Shown in pieces: positions 1 through 13,600 of a DNA stretch of 60,000 nt. The notes beneath the pieces were generated by a model that was not told where the DNA came from, searched no databases, and worked only from the letters and a program-made list of their open reading frames with translations. The DNA comes from Liolophura sinensis (taxonomy: Eukaryota; Mollusca; Polyplacophora; Chitonida; Chitonidae): NCBI RefSeq assembly GCF_032854445.1, contig NC_088295.1, forward strand, positions 39,049,385 through 39,109,384. Reading direction: 5' to 3'. Numbering within the stretch: the first letter of the stretch is position 1; every line of letters starts with the position of its first letter. A program made the position numbers and the translations under genes.

Positions 1-113
1 TAATTTTAAAGCCATGGTACTTGTTAATAACAGGCTCCTGCTGGGAAGGTAGAGACAACAAGTTAAAAATTTATGTACTGCGGATATACATGCAGTTGTA
101 AAGACAATAAGGG

Positions 114-475
114 GGTGAGTGAGTGAGTGCTTGGGGTTTAACGTTGTACTCAACAATTTTTCAGTCATATGACGACGAAGGAATCATTAGGGTGCATGTA
201 CGTTTAATGTGCCTCCCTTGTTGCAGGACGGATTTCCACCGCTCTTTTATTTAGTGCTGCTTCACTGAGACGACTTACCGAAGGCAAGTAAGCCGCCCCG
301 CCCGAGCCATTATACTGATATGGGTCAACCAGTCGTTGCACTATCCCCTTCATGCTGAACGCCAAGCGAGGAAGTTATAACTTCCTCTTTTAAAGTCTTA
401 GGTGTGACTCGATCAAGGATTGATCCTGGATCTACCGGTCCCAAAGCGGACGCTCTACCAACTAAGACAATAAGG
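114..475 (-). mobile_element. tRNA-derived SINE, family A, near full length
   Basis: On the minus strand the element starts with a tRNA-like head: box A TTAGTTGGTAGAGCG near 456-470 and box B GGATCAATCC near 415-425. A ~280-bp body follows, ending in a GTGA-rich tail copied as GGGTGAGTGAGTGAG at 114-128. Related pieces lie at 40863-41032 and 56020-56100. The 87-codon open frame at 404-667 overlaps its head and is not a gene. Confidence 0.8.
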
Positions 476-1509
476 TTATGGACTGATATGTGCACAGACA
501 GATGCCATGGTATAACACGACCCGACAGTGTACAAAAATGGATGTCTGGAGTGGGATCTCTCAGGGTTTGCTTTGCACATATGTCAGTCTATTACAATCC
601 CCATCCATCAAAACACCAAAGACTTGGACGGCCAAAGTTTGAAACATGTCAGATAAATTCTTCCTAACTTCTCTTCAAAGTATGATCTAGCAGTCTTCAA
701 CACCAATTAGCAACTCATACGTATGACCTTTGAGGTAGATGTTCTCCTCTTCATTAAAAGTCCAATAAGTCCTTCTCCCTCCTCCCCCACCCGTACCCCT
801 GCTTCCCCTTCACCCCACCCCCATAAGGCTGCTTTACTTGTTCCGTTACAACACAGTCTAATTCATACTCACTGGTCTGAACAAGAGTCCCGTAGGATTG
901 GCAACGTCTTGGAATAAAACCAATTCCAATGCAAATGAAGCTGTGGCAAGACACTTTTGATACCACACAGAGCTGGTGTTTTACAGAGATCAAGGAGACG
1001 TAAAAACCAACAGAAAGCTTGTTCAATCTGCAAAACATACAAAAAAAACTGCTTGGTACTTCCTTGTGTCTTGCAGTAGTTTTTAACACAGAAAGAGAAA
1101 AACAGAAGGATAAGTCATGCAGGAAAAGAAAATGTCACACAAGCCATTCCTTTCTTGAATAATGCAAAGGGAAGGCAGGAAAACATTTGAAAAAACAACC
1201 TAGAAACATCAGACAAAGAGCAAAAATGTAAAATTCACAATATGGGTCTTCTTTTCTGTTTATTTTGGAAACAGATACAAATTGAACCTGGCACGTTTTA
1301 ACACCTTTAATCCTGCAAGTCTGGGAAAAAAATTAAATTGTCAATTCCACTACAACACTGAATTTTAGGACACATGTATATTTTCCTGTAGAAGGTCCTG
1401 TAGGCAAAATGAATTGGGCTAGAACAAAGCTTTTTGCCTGGAAAAAACATAAACAGGAGTGCCAATGATCAAACAGGTAATTACCTGTGTCATCAGATCA
1501 AACACTCAC
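476..1509. other. midasin intron after exon 29; nothing recognised
   Basis: AT-rich sequence without repeats I recognise. The minus-strand open frame at 754-1089 has no protein features, and I could not find the next midasin exon here. Confidence 0.6.
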
Positions 1510-1640
1510 CTGGTCCAGCTTTCCATCATCAAGATTGGGAATGGTAGGTAAGGCTGAATGCAGGTAAGTGTACATCAAAGTCAGCAGGGGATACAGGTGG
1601 GGTAAGGCGGAGTGCTCCAGGGATGTCCAGCCTCTTGTAC
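1510..1640 (-). CDS. MDN1: midasin exon 29 (last in window): linker
   Basis: The exon starts TRGWTSLEHSALPHLYPLL and ends NLDDGKLDQ. The sequence is open, has AG and GTGAGT borders, and completes the Gly codon left by exon 28. The hydrophobic helix resembles the linker segment expected next. Missed exons in the long intron upstream cannot be excluded. Confidence 0.78.
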
Positions 1641-4600
1641 CTTCAAGACGAGATGGTTGAGTAATTATATTTATTTATTTCTTGGATTGGTGTTGAACGC
1701 CATACTCAAGAATTTTGCACTTACACATATGTAAGGGCCGTCAGAATTTTGGGTGGTGGAAATCAGGAGTGGCCTTGAGCAACAAACTGCTCTATACCAG
1801 GTACCAGATAAATCTCCTTACTAAAAGCTACAGTTAAATCAGTCAGTGAGAAGTAAATCCTGCTGAGTGATCTCCCTGGTCAGTCACCACCTGGCAGCAG
1901 GCAAGAACAGCACTTAACATGTAAGTGAATGAACCTTCCAGGTCCCCTATGTGATCACAGCTTCTCACAGGTCCCCTATGTTATCACAGATTCCCACTTG
2001 TCCCGAATGGGATCACAGATTCCCACAGGTCCCGTATGTGATCACAGATTCCCACAGATCCTCCATGTGATTACAGATTCTCACAGGTCCCCTATGTGAT
2101 CACTGATTCCCACAGGTCCCCCATGTGATCACATATTCCCACAAGTCCCCTATGTGATTACAGATTCCTACAGGTCCTCTATGTGATCACAGATTTCCAC
2201 AGGTCCCCTATGTGATCACTTATTCCTACAGGTCCTCTATGTGATCAAAGATTTCCACAGGTCCCTTATGTGATCACTTATTCCCACAGGTCCCCATGTA
2301 AACACAATCCCACAAGCCCCCACATCTTCAGATTCCCAGAGGTCCCCTATGTGACCACCAATTCCCATTGGTCCCCTATGTGATCACAGATTCCCACAGG
2401 TCCCCTATGTGATCACTGATTTTCACAGGTCCCCTATGTGATCACAGATTCCCCCAGGTCCCCTATGTGATCACAGATTCCCACAGGTCCCCCATGTAAT
2501 CACTGATTCCCACAGGTCCCCCATGTGACCACCAATTCCCAACACCCATTATTCATGCACCCAAAGGAAAAACAAAAAGTGCTTATTTCTTTCCCTCTGG
2601 AAAATCATGGTTTTAAAGTAACCCTAGCTCAATCACATGGTAGTCAGTGGCTCTACTTTTCCTTTTTAATTATTGCTTCTTGCCATACTTTTCACTTATA
2701 TAAGGGCAGTCTGTGCTCACTTCCGCAACTTTGTAAATCAATGTTTTGTAACTTTTCCTGTAAATGACTTCGCCTTTATTAAATATGGCGCTATAACCAA
2801 CACATCTTTTACAAAAAAAAAAGTTATGAGAAATTTGACATCTGTTTTAAAATACGTCTTTTGAGTGGGCCCTGTATATTGGTCTTGTGTTGGTGCCATA
2901 ACCTGCAGTCTTACACCTTATCAAACATCACTGATAATCAGACAACCCATCACTGATTCTTATAAATTTTCCACTGCCCGTATGAATAAAAAACGCAGCT
3001 TAAAATATTTCCACACAACGCACATGTTAGTAAACAGCGCCACTGTCAGTCACGAGTAGTCCAGGGCAGACTTGCCCCTACTGGAGACACCTATACTCGG
3101 AAACACAATCGGCAGTATGCCCGACTGACACTGCTGGAGTTGCGCACGAGCCAGTCATTGAAATCAAGGAACTGCAGTCATTCATCGCTAAAATGACACT
3201 TGCCTGGCATCTCTAATGCTTTTTTTTTTCACGCACCAAATCAGTCTCAATGACTACAGCGTAAGTTCTTACTATCAAACCAAAAAATGGCGATCTTAGA
3301 ACTCTGGCGGAGAAAAGGAAGTCTGTAGTGGCGCAAAACTATGACCACTTCCAGCCGCTTTCGGTGCATGCCCGTTGCCAGTTGATTCACAGATTCTTAC
3401 CTCCCAGTAACTTTCTTCACAACTAAATCAAGTACTTTTAAGGACATTCACATAAAAATGGTCAAATTCAAGCACTGTCCAGTCCTTGAATTACCAAAAT
3501 AAAATTCAAGTACTTTCAAGCTTTCTAGAACCCATGCGAACCCTGTATTTATCTGATTGGTCTTTTATGCCCAATTCAAGAATATTTCTCTTATATGACA
3601 GCAGCCAGCATTACGGTGGGAGGAAGCCAGGCAGAACCCAGGGAAAACCCATTATCAACTGCAGGTTGCTGACAGACCATCCCACGTATGGTCGGAGAGG
3701 AGCCAGCATGAGCAAGACTTGAACTGGACACCGATGTCACATTGGAGGATCACACGCAGTCTCTAAAGAACTTCACGTCAGACAACCAAGGCCAATGGCA
3801 ACAGGGAAACCTGGAAAATTCACCGAGTAAGAATGGTACTGAACTCTTGCCTTCTGTGACTATTACAATTGAATGACTGATAATCATATACTTAATTAAA
3901 TGCAAATGGAATGATACATTCACAGTACCACTGCCATATAGAAGAGGGAGAAAGTTTCTCAACACAATGATATCTTAGATAAATGTCCTTATTCAGGCAA
4001 AAGAAAACATCATCACAACAGTAAAACACATTCAATAACTTCAAATTTATGAAACAGCCAAAAGATAACATTTCCACGTCTTCACATCTCTTCCATGTTT
4101 AGCTCATTTTGTATCTTTTAGAACTGTTCAGAATGTGATGGCAAAACCAATCCCGGAGCATTTTATACATGCTGCAAATTTCTAGCTCAAAAACTTTTAA
4201 GTAATAATTCAAAATTTATAAAGTTTTTGTAACGTTTCAATAATATCTCATTTGCTAATCTCATTCTGCAACATTCAATTTTTTGTCTTAAATCATTTGA
4301 ACGACTGAAGAAAAGTCTGAAATTAACTTTGGATGTTTCCAGCATGAGCAGAATATGACTGAAAAATGACAATCTAATCCAATCCATTTTGATAGTTATA
4401 AAAAACGTAACAAAGTCTAAAATTATTCTTAAATAACTGATAAAGAAATGTTCACTGAATACAAATTGAAATTTTTCAGTTTCATCGGTGTAACAGGCGA
4501 TCACCAGGGGAAGAGTATGGATAAATTTTTACTGTCGGAAATCTCTTGCAAATCCCCTAACACCCCCCCCCCTCCCCCAACAATGCTATCAAACAGGTCC

Positions 4601-7600
4601 AGTGATCCAGGGAGCTTCTCTAAGGCAAAGGTAACAATTTATTTTGCTTGGGGAGAGAGCTAATGGCGACAGACGGGTGAAGATGACGAACTGCAGGGAT
4701 GAAGACAACCCCATTGAGCTGCCGAGGTCTAGGAGAATTTGTTGATGGCGTAATAGCTCTGACAATTGCTCATCAATTACCAGCCATATCGCATTAGGAA
4801 CACGGGGCATGTCACAACCCTCTATTATTTACCTCTTCAATCAATATTAAAGGGGCTGTGGAGGGTCCGTTATGTATATAAGATGTGCTCCTGAGCAAAC
4901 TCGCATCAGGCCGGCAATTAGGCTCAGCGCACTACACCATACGCCGGCATCACGATTGCAACAGGCACAGTGTCGCCGTGGAAGCGCTCCGCTTCTGGAG
5001 TCAATAGCCAGTTTAAACCCTTTACTCTAGCGCAGGGAAAACCCCCATATATCAGGCTTAAGGTAAGTCATCCAAGAACTATTCTATTTGACAGTATAAA
5101 CATTACAGCCTTTGTACCTTTCTTCAAAAGCTTTCCATGCACCTCTAGAATGTTCACATACAATGGAATTCAACATTTATACTGAATTTCTCCTACTTTT
5201 TATCCTCTCGGCTTTTACTGCTATTTTAAATTCTTCACAAAACCACAAGAATACTGGGACTTGCATCATTCACCATATACATTTATGCTCGTGCTTATTC
5301 ATATATACACCATTAGAAAAAACATTTCTCATTTTGAAGTCAATTATTATGACAGTGACATGTCTGTATGTGTTTGTTAAGTCTATGAGTACATAAAGTG
5401 GATATCATAGCCATTAAAACCTGAGATCCTCAATTTACCTATTCTGTACCATTGCAGAATTCCAAACCTATACATGCACATCTTCTCCATGTTTTACCAA
5501 TGATAAGTACATTACATGAATTGGCCATGTAAAGAGCTTGATATCAATATATAGGTTGGCTTGACTGTAAATTTTCAAATTTTTCGACATCTAAAGCACT
5601 TCAATCAGTTGAATTTGTGCATACAATTATTTTGAATAAAAAATTAAACATAATAAATTAATTAAAAATAATTTGTTCCTATCATTAAAGATGCCAACTT
5701 CTCTCAGAATGTTTCAAAACATCGGTGGCAATGGAGGATGAAAAGCTTGAGCATTAGGGTAGTTGCCTTTTTCTTGAAAAGCATCCAGATTCGCTCAAAC
5801 AATCTGTAACAGCACACTCGGTATTAGCACAGTTTTTAAATGTCATATTCTTCCATTTTTTTCTTGTCATTTTACTCTCCACTTTGACATATTCAATCAT
5901 TTATATTTCCTTTCCTTTTTTCAACCCTTCACTAAATTGTTATCTCATTCAATCAGCGCTTTAATGCCTTCATGCATAAATGTTTCTTTTTCTGCAAGAA
6001 ACTTGCTGGAACAAGCCCCTTTCCACATAAGGCTCAGCCAAAATTAGATGGTATTCATTTCAATGCCGCTAATACTTCCGTTCAACATGGCCTTTTGCGG
6101 CAATATCTGCCAGGTCATTAACGTCTTCCCTTTTTCCCCCTTCACCCATGTCTTAGCACCTTGTCATTGCCATGCCAACTGTGCGTCTATAAAACCATCA
6201 TTATGACAGCCTTACCCATAATCAGGGTCGGAGGCTATCAGCTTTGACAATGGCACCCTGACAACAGATCACCATCGATACGAAGATAGGCTTGTAACGA
6301 CATATGTCAACACTTCATCATGGGAAACCATCGCCTGTCAACATTGATGAGCTTGATGATAGTAACAGGGGATAAAGTTCCAAGAGGCGGGCAGATAATA
6401 TCCCAAAAGAAAAGGAAATCTCCATCAAAAATAATTTCTATTTGGAAAGGTTAATACATTCATCTGACTGTCAAAGGATTTATTTCTCTTCTTAAGTGCT
6501 GAAAAAAATTAATTTTAACATCTGTAAAACATTCTCAGCAAACTGTTCTAAGGCTTAATTCCAGCCTAACTAAAATAACAAATACATTTCTTTCTCTTCC
6601 ATTACAGTGAATATACATGTAGCTTTCTTTTTTTATTTCTGGCTGGCAACCACCAATGCTTTATTTGACATACATAAAAGACTGCTGTAGAAAAGCTGTA
6701 TAGATTTACGCTGTTGCACTGCAGCCTGCATGGCAACAGACGGACAACAGTATAACACTGACATACACTTGGGATATTTTCAATGCAGACAGAAGGAATC
6801 ATTTCCTCAATAATCCCATGTGCAGCAATATTTTTTCAGCGAATTCCGTGTAAACCCTGTACTCCCTTGAGCAGTGTTAGTTATACTGTTGACGGAGTTG
6901 TGAAAATCAATTCTCAGCAAACAGAGACCCAGGCAGACTTTACTGAAGTTTTCGACCGAGCTGATCTAATGACAGGCTTTGTTACATCAGAGTATGCCAT
7001 GGGTCTGTGATTGTTGAGCAGACTACCTGATCATTTGTACCCACACAACACACAGCACATCAGTCCTGCCTAATTTTTGCTGTCATCTGCGTGAGTGCAT
7101 GTGACAATGCATCTAATGCATGTACACGGCAGCATAACCTATTGGTACTGCTGCACATGAAGTATCCCGTGTATGTGTACATTCCCAAGACAGGAAGAAG
7201 ACTGGCCAGATACGAATCATTCTACTACAGAGACATGTACATTCACAGGCAAATGTATAGCAACAAGGCTACTAAGCCACACACCTGTACACTGTAAACT
7301 TCAGAAGTTGACCACTTAATAATAGATGCAAAAGGGGGCCTTTTATTACCTTCAGAGATGAAGGATAGACAGGTCATTTTACTATTTTGACAGATGCAGG
7401 ACTAGACAGGTAATTTTGTCATCTTGACAGATGCAAGACTAGACAGGTCATTTTGTTTACCCTCACAGATGCAAGACTAGACAGGTCATTTCATTACATT
7501 GTACCTTGACAGTTGCTGAATTAGATAAGTCATTTTATTACATTGACAGATGCAATATTAGATAGGCCATTTTGTCATCCTGACAGATGAAGGACTAAGC

Positions 7601-10600
7601 AGGTCATTTTGTTACCTTCACAGATGCAGGACTAGACAGGTCATGTCATTACATTGTACCTTGACAGATGCTGAATTAAACAGGTCATTTATTGCCTTGA
7701 CAGATGCAATATTAGATAGGCCATTTTGTTATCTAGACAGATGAAGGACTAAGCAGGTCATCATGTTATCCTGACAGATGAACAACTACATGTAAGCAGG
7801 TCAATTTATCTTGACAGATGAAAGATGAATGCCATTTTGTTATCTTGATGGATGAAGAACTAGGGAGGTCATTTTAATAATAACATTGACAGAAAATGGA
7901 AAAAACAGACCATTTTGTTATCTTGATGGATGAAGGACTAAGCAGGTCATTCTATCATCTTGACAGATGAAGGACTAAGCAGGTCATTTTGTTATGGTGA
8001 CAGATGACAGACTAAGCAGGTCATTTTATTATCTTCAAAGATGAAGCACTAGACAAGTCATTTCGTTATCTTGACAGATGAAGGACTAAGCAGGTCGTTT
8101 TGTTATGGTGACAGATGACAGACTAAGCAGGTCATTTTATTATCTTCAAAGATGAAGCACTAGACAAGTCATTTCGTTATCTTGACAGATGAAGGACTAA
8201 GCAGGTCGTTTTGTTAGGGTGACAGATGAAGGACTAAGCAGGTCATTTTATTATCTTCAAAGATGAAGCACTAGACAGGTCATTTTGTTATCTTGACTGA
8301 TGAAGGACTAAGCAGGTCATTTTGTTAGGGTGACAGATGAAGGACTAAGTAGGTCATTTTGGTATATTGACAGATGACAGACTAAGCAGGTCATTTTATT
8401 ATCTTCACAGATGAAGGACTAAAACAGGCAATTTTGGTATGTTGACAAATGACAGACTAAGCAGGTCATTTTATTATCTTCACAGATGGACGACTAAATA
8501 GCCATTTTGGTATGTTGTCAGATGACAGACTAAGCAGGTCATTTTATTATCTTCACAGATGGATGACTAAACAGCCATTTTGGTATGTTGACAGATGACA
8601 GACTAAGCAGGTCATTTTATTATCTTCACAGATGAAGGACTAGACAGGTCATTTTATTATCTTCAAAGACGAAGGACTAGACAGGTCATTTTGTTATCTT
8701 GACAGATGAAGGACTAAGAAGGCCATTTTGTTGTGTTGACAAATGACAGACTAAGCCGGTCATTTTGACAGATGACAGACTAAGCAGGTCATTTTATTAT
8801 CTTGACAGATGAAGGACTAGATAGGTCATTTTGTTATCTTGACAGATGCAGGACTAGGTGGGTCAGTTTGTTATCTTGCAGATGCAAGGCTAGGTGGGTC
8901 AGTTTAAAAACATGGCAGCTGAAGGACCCAGCTGGGCCCGGTTTCACGAAGCACTCGTGAACATTATGTTCACTTAACTATCACAGCAACTAATATGTTG
9001 TCAAGGTAGTTGCTAGTTTGTAATGTTAAAAGAGCTTTGTGAACTGGACGCAGGCCATTTTATTAACCAACTGACATAGGACTAGAACTGTCCATGGCCA
9101 TAGCTGGTGGAGGACTAAAAACAAAAAACCTGAAATAAATGCAACTTCGAATAGGACAATCGAAAAACGAATATTAAACTGTAGGAACAAGAACCAACTC
9201 AACCATGCCCGTAAATGGCCTTCACCCAGATCCCATGGCTCAAAGTGTACAGTTGTATCCAACTCTTTGACCCACGCCTTTCATCCAATTACAGAACAGC
9301 AATGGAAGTTGAAAATCTGTGTGAAGAAATTTCTGCTGAGTAATAAAAGGTAAGCATGAACAAATAGAAGAAGAATGGGGTGAGATTACCCCATTAGGGA
9401 GCTGTAGCGCCCTAATGAGGGTCTGCGATCAGGCGTTCACACCCAGACCAAACCACATCGACCGCCCTGTGTGGACCTGCTCCACGTGAGGGATTCTAGG
9501 AAGCATTTTAAATCTAATTTTTACCACTCACAGATAATATCTATTTATAGTGTACAGCCAATTTGCCTCCATCAGTAGCCACAGAGATGCCGGAGACTTA
9601 GTTAAGTCCCAGATCCAAGGGCTCTGATGGAAATCTGACCCGCTCAGCGCAGCCTTGTACAATGACGACGCAGCTCTAAATTACTGCACCTTCTACTAGT
9701 GTCATTTCACATGTAACCGGAGAAGACACAGTGACATGTTCCAGCTGATTCCAAAATGGCTGGGAACAGTTTTACTCCTAATGATAAACTAGAACAGACA
9801 CCGGCTCCGAATAGCTGACGGCCAAACTAGAGTGTTTGTGATAGGTTCTTTGAGAGCCTGTTTTTGAGACTTTTTTCTTATTTAGATTTATCAACTGTAG
9901 ATGTACCCTACACTACTGACATTTTTAGTTTGATTGGTGTTTTATGTGGTACTCAAGAATATTTGACTTAAACGACGGTGGCCCGCATTATGGAGGGAGG
10001 AAAACCGGGCAGAGCCCGGGGGAAACCCACGACCATCCGCAGGTTGCTTAAAGATCTTCCCACGTACGGCCCGAGAGGAAGCCTATCACATTATCTAGTA
10101 CAGATGAACATGATAGTTACATTTTTGGAGTCAGATATCATGCTAGCTTCCAGACAAATTTAAAATATTTTGTATGGCCAGAAGAACTCACGGAATCAGG
10201 CAGAATAAGCAACTTTAGTTATTGGCAAAATTTTAGGTCATTTACATTAACGGTGAATAATTTGGGTACAAACTTGATGAAATGTCAATATGTACCTAAT
10301 AATTGATCTTAAAATGTTAAAGAAATCTCAAGAAAGCACATTTGCTCTCACTGAAAAAAATAACCAACAGAATCAGAATTTGGATAGTAGCTGTTTTTCT
10401 TAAAAACAAAACTGAAATGACACACACTTATTTAAATATTTATTTCAATGACTGGTGCTTTGCGACATTACACCCAGGAGTACTTATAGCCAGACTTGGG
10501 AACAGAAGAATCTAGACAAAGCTTGTAGGGATCAATACCACATATCAATCTAACCAGCTACACGTACGGAGCAGGATGTGGTCGTATGATTCGGGTGCTT

Positions 10601-13600
10601 GCTTTACAATGACATGGACACATGAGGTACAGACAAATCTGTGAGTGGGCCGTGGCCGTGTGGATCAGGTGCTTGTGTTACAATCACTTGGACACATGAG
10701 GTGAGGGATATAACTCAGCAATGCACAGGGAATTTGTAGATCCCCCCCCCCCCCCCCATTTTCTGTCACTTGCCATTTATGGGGACATGGTGACAGCAAT
10801 TGGTCAACACACTCACATGCGGCTGTTTGTACATTTTAAGTTCTGGACCACTTGTCTTCCACCAATATAGTACTGCATTAATAAATAAACACATGAAAAA
10901 ATTCATGATGTAAAGTGGCAATAGACACAGGAATCAAACATCCGACCTGATTGGACGAGGGCCAGTGGTCTTTTCTGTAAGTCTGGATGTATTTTCAATA
11001 GTTTGCCAAAAGAGGTAAACTTTGTGATGAACAAGCCTCCTTAAAAACTTTGCACAAAAATTTTAGAATATTCCAGTCGAAATGAAAAATTATGATCCAA
11101 TAGTATAAGAGGGTTAAACTTAATATGTGCCAACAGCACACACTCTGTACATGTATTAAGACGAAAAAGTGAACAAATTGCATGTGGCTGTTTTCGCACC
11201 ATGTAGTGCTTTATCTAGTGAAATGGCATTTTTCTCTTGAAACCATGATCAATATTTCATCAGCTTACAGAGATGTGTTCCAATAAAACATGCCTCCAGA
11301 GGACAACTAATCAGTTTATTCGGGTGATAAACACCGATTTCTGCAAGAAACTTCTATCTAGTTGTCAAAAAGTGCTACTAATTGCATTTCAGTTCAATTT
11401 TCCTTGCACAAATGAACAGCTTTCAATATTTCAATCCAGCCCCATAAATATGACCTTACAGGCACATAAATTCAATACTGATTGGCTGAACAGGCTGACT
11501 GGATTATACCTAGGCAAAGTAGCAATTTCGTAAAAATATGACAAGCTATATATGTGTGTTGCTAAACATATGCGGAACGGCATATTTAATGTAAGTTTAA
11601 GTATTTTATTGTGGTATTTTGTATAGCTGATGAGTGGCCTCTGTAGCCGAGGTGGTTAGGACGCCAGCACGGTGCAATGACCCAGCACAGTCACAGTGAG
11701 TTAAAGTCCAGCTCATGCTGGCTTCCTCTCCAGCCATAAGGGGGGGAAGGTCTTGCAGCAGCCTGCGGATGGTCGTGGGTTTTCCCCAGGCTCTGCTTGG
11801 CTTCTTCGCACCATAATCTTGACAGCCATTGTATACCTGAAATATTCTTGAGAATGGCATACAAACACCAATAAAACAAAAAAACAAATAAATATACAGT
11901 TGAAGCACCGGATACTATTTTCAAATACTGCATGACGCATCATTATTCTTTGTTGCATGAGGACATTGCATTCCCCTGTCCCGACTTTAAATGAAACTGA
12001 CAGAAGGAATGCAGGGCAAGAAAGCGTAGCAGTAAACAATAATAATTAAGCTAGATGTATTCTAAAACATTACTGATTTGTGATATAAGTTAATAAAGGC
12101 TTATCACAAATCAGTAATGCATTTAAGTTCAAATTCCTCTGAATCAAGACAGAGTTCCAATAACAGATCTTTAGTTAGAATTTTAAGGTAAACATTCAAG
12201 CTCACCAAAACGAACAACTCAGCATTCATAATTTCTTTTCGATTTCAAAATAACAACTTCTAAAGCTGACACACAAGTCACATACAGTTGTAAAACATAG
12301 GTTCCGGTCTAAACACCAAAGACTGAATGGTTGTTTTATAATAAGGAACATTTTCAATAGGTCACATTCAAACAAATTCATTCCGGCATTTTACATGCTA
12401 ATCTGTTTATATTAGAACCCCACACCCCCACACCCACCACCCGTTGGCTTTTATCGAGCACAAGACAATCTATTCAAAACCAAGGCAGCTTAACAGTCAG
12501 CAATAAACTAAATGGAGCGGAAATGAAAATGTCATGGCATACTCATGTGCTGGCAATAAATCAAATAAATGCCAACAAATTTATCTTCAGTAAAGCAAAT
12601 AAGACAGATGACAAATCAGGGAATATGATTTTCTTGGAAAGATAGCCTGGGTCTAGGATAATGCTACTTAACACAATAATGTCTGCTGCCAGGTAGCATC
12701 TTGACTCTTGTAGAAGGATGCATTGTGTACACAGATTGGAACTGAAGATAAATTTCTCTTATCACAAATTATACAAACAGGTGACAACTAGTTATGAAAT
12801 CTTACTTTCAGAGCCGAAAATTCTTGCAATCTAATATACAGTCACGGAAAAAATTATTAGACCACTCATATTTTCTTTGGTTTCTTGTTCATTTTAATGC
12901 CTGGCAACCCTAAAGGTGTATTAACCGAAGATTACAATGAATACGACAAAAATCCAGCTGATTCCATAATACTTTGTCGTATTTGATATGCTTTAAGGTC
13001 AGTTTTATTCCTAGGGTGTATGCGAGGCAATTTCATGGTTTCCATTTACATGGAAACTTACATAAAGAGTGGTTTCCTGTTTACATGTAGGCTTACCTAA
13101 ATAGGGGTCTCTTGTTTATATATTAAGACGCAGCACAACTCGGTAGTTGTCAGCTCTCATAATGCCTAAAACGAAAGAATTATGTGGAGCCAGAAAGGCA
13201 GCCATCTTGGCACAGCTGGATACTGGATTGAGCGAGCGACAAGTGGCCAAAAAACTGAAGATCTCTAAGACAGCAGTTCATTACACCAAGAAAAAGCAAG
13301 CCGAACATGGTACTACAAAACTGCTAGCTGGTCGAGGCAGGAAACGTCTTTCTATCCCACGAGATGACCGAGCACTCATCCGGTCCTGTATTAAGAATCG
13401 TCGTCAGACCTCCAGAGACCTTACAAATGAGTGGGCATTGTCAACAAATGTGACTTGTTCAGCAAGAACAGTTCGAAACCGACTTCTTGAAGCTGGTCTA
13501 AAGTCGCACAGGGCACGGAAGAAGGCCCGCTTGCGTTTTGCGAGGGATCACAAGAATTGGACTGTTGATGATTGGGCTAAAGTTCTCTTCAGTGATGAAT

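Noticed and set aside
404-475. Possible tRNA gene on the minus strand
   Set aside because: Box A and B are present but the sequence continues into a dispersed SINE body and lacks a proper cloverleaf.
7340-8905. Possible CRISPR-like array
   Set aside because: Units are directly adjacent with no unique spacers, and the genome is eukaryotic: a minisatellite.
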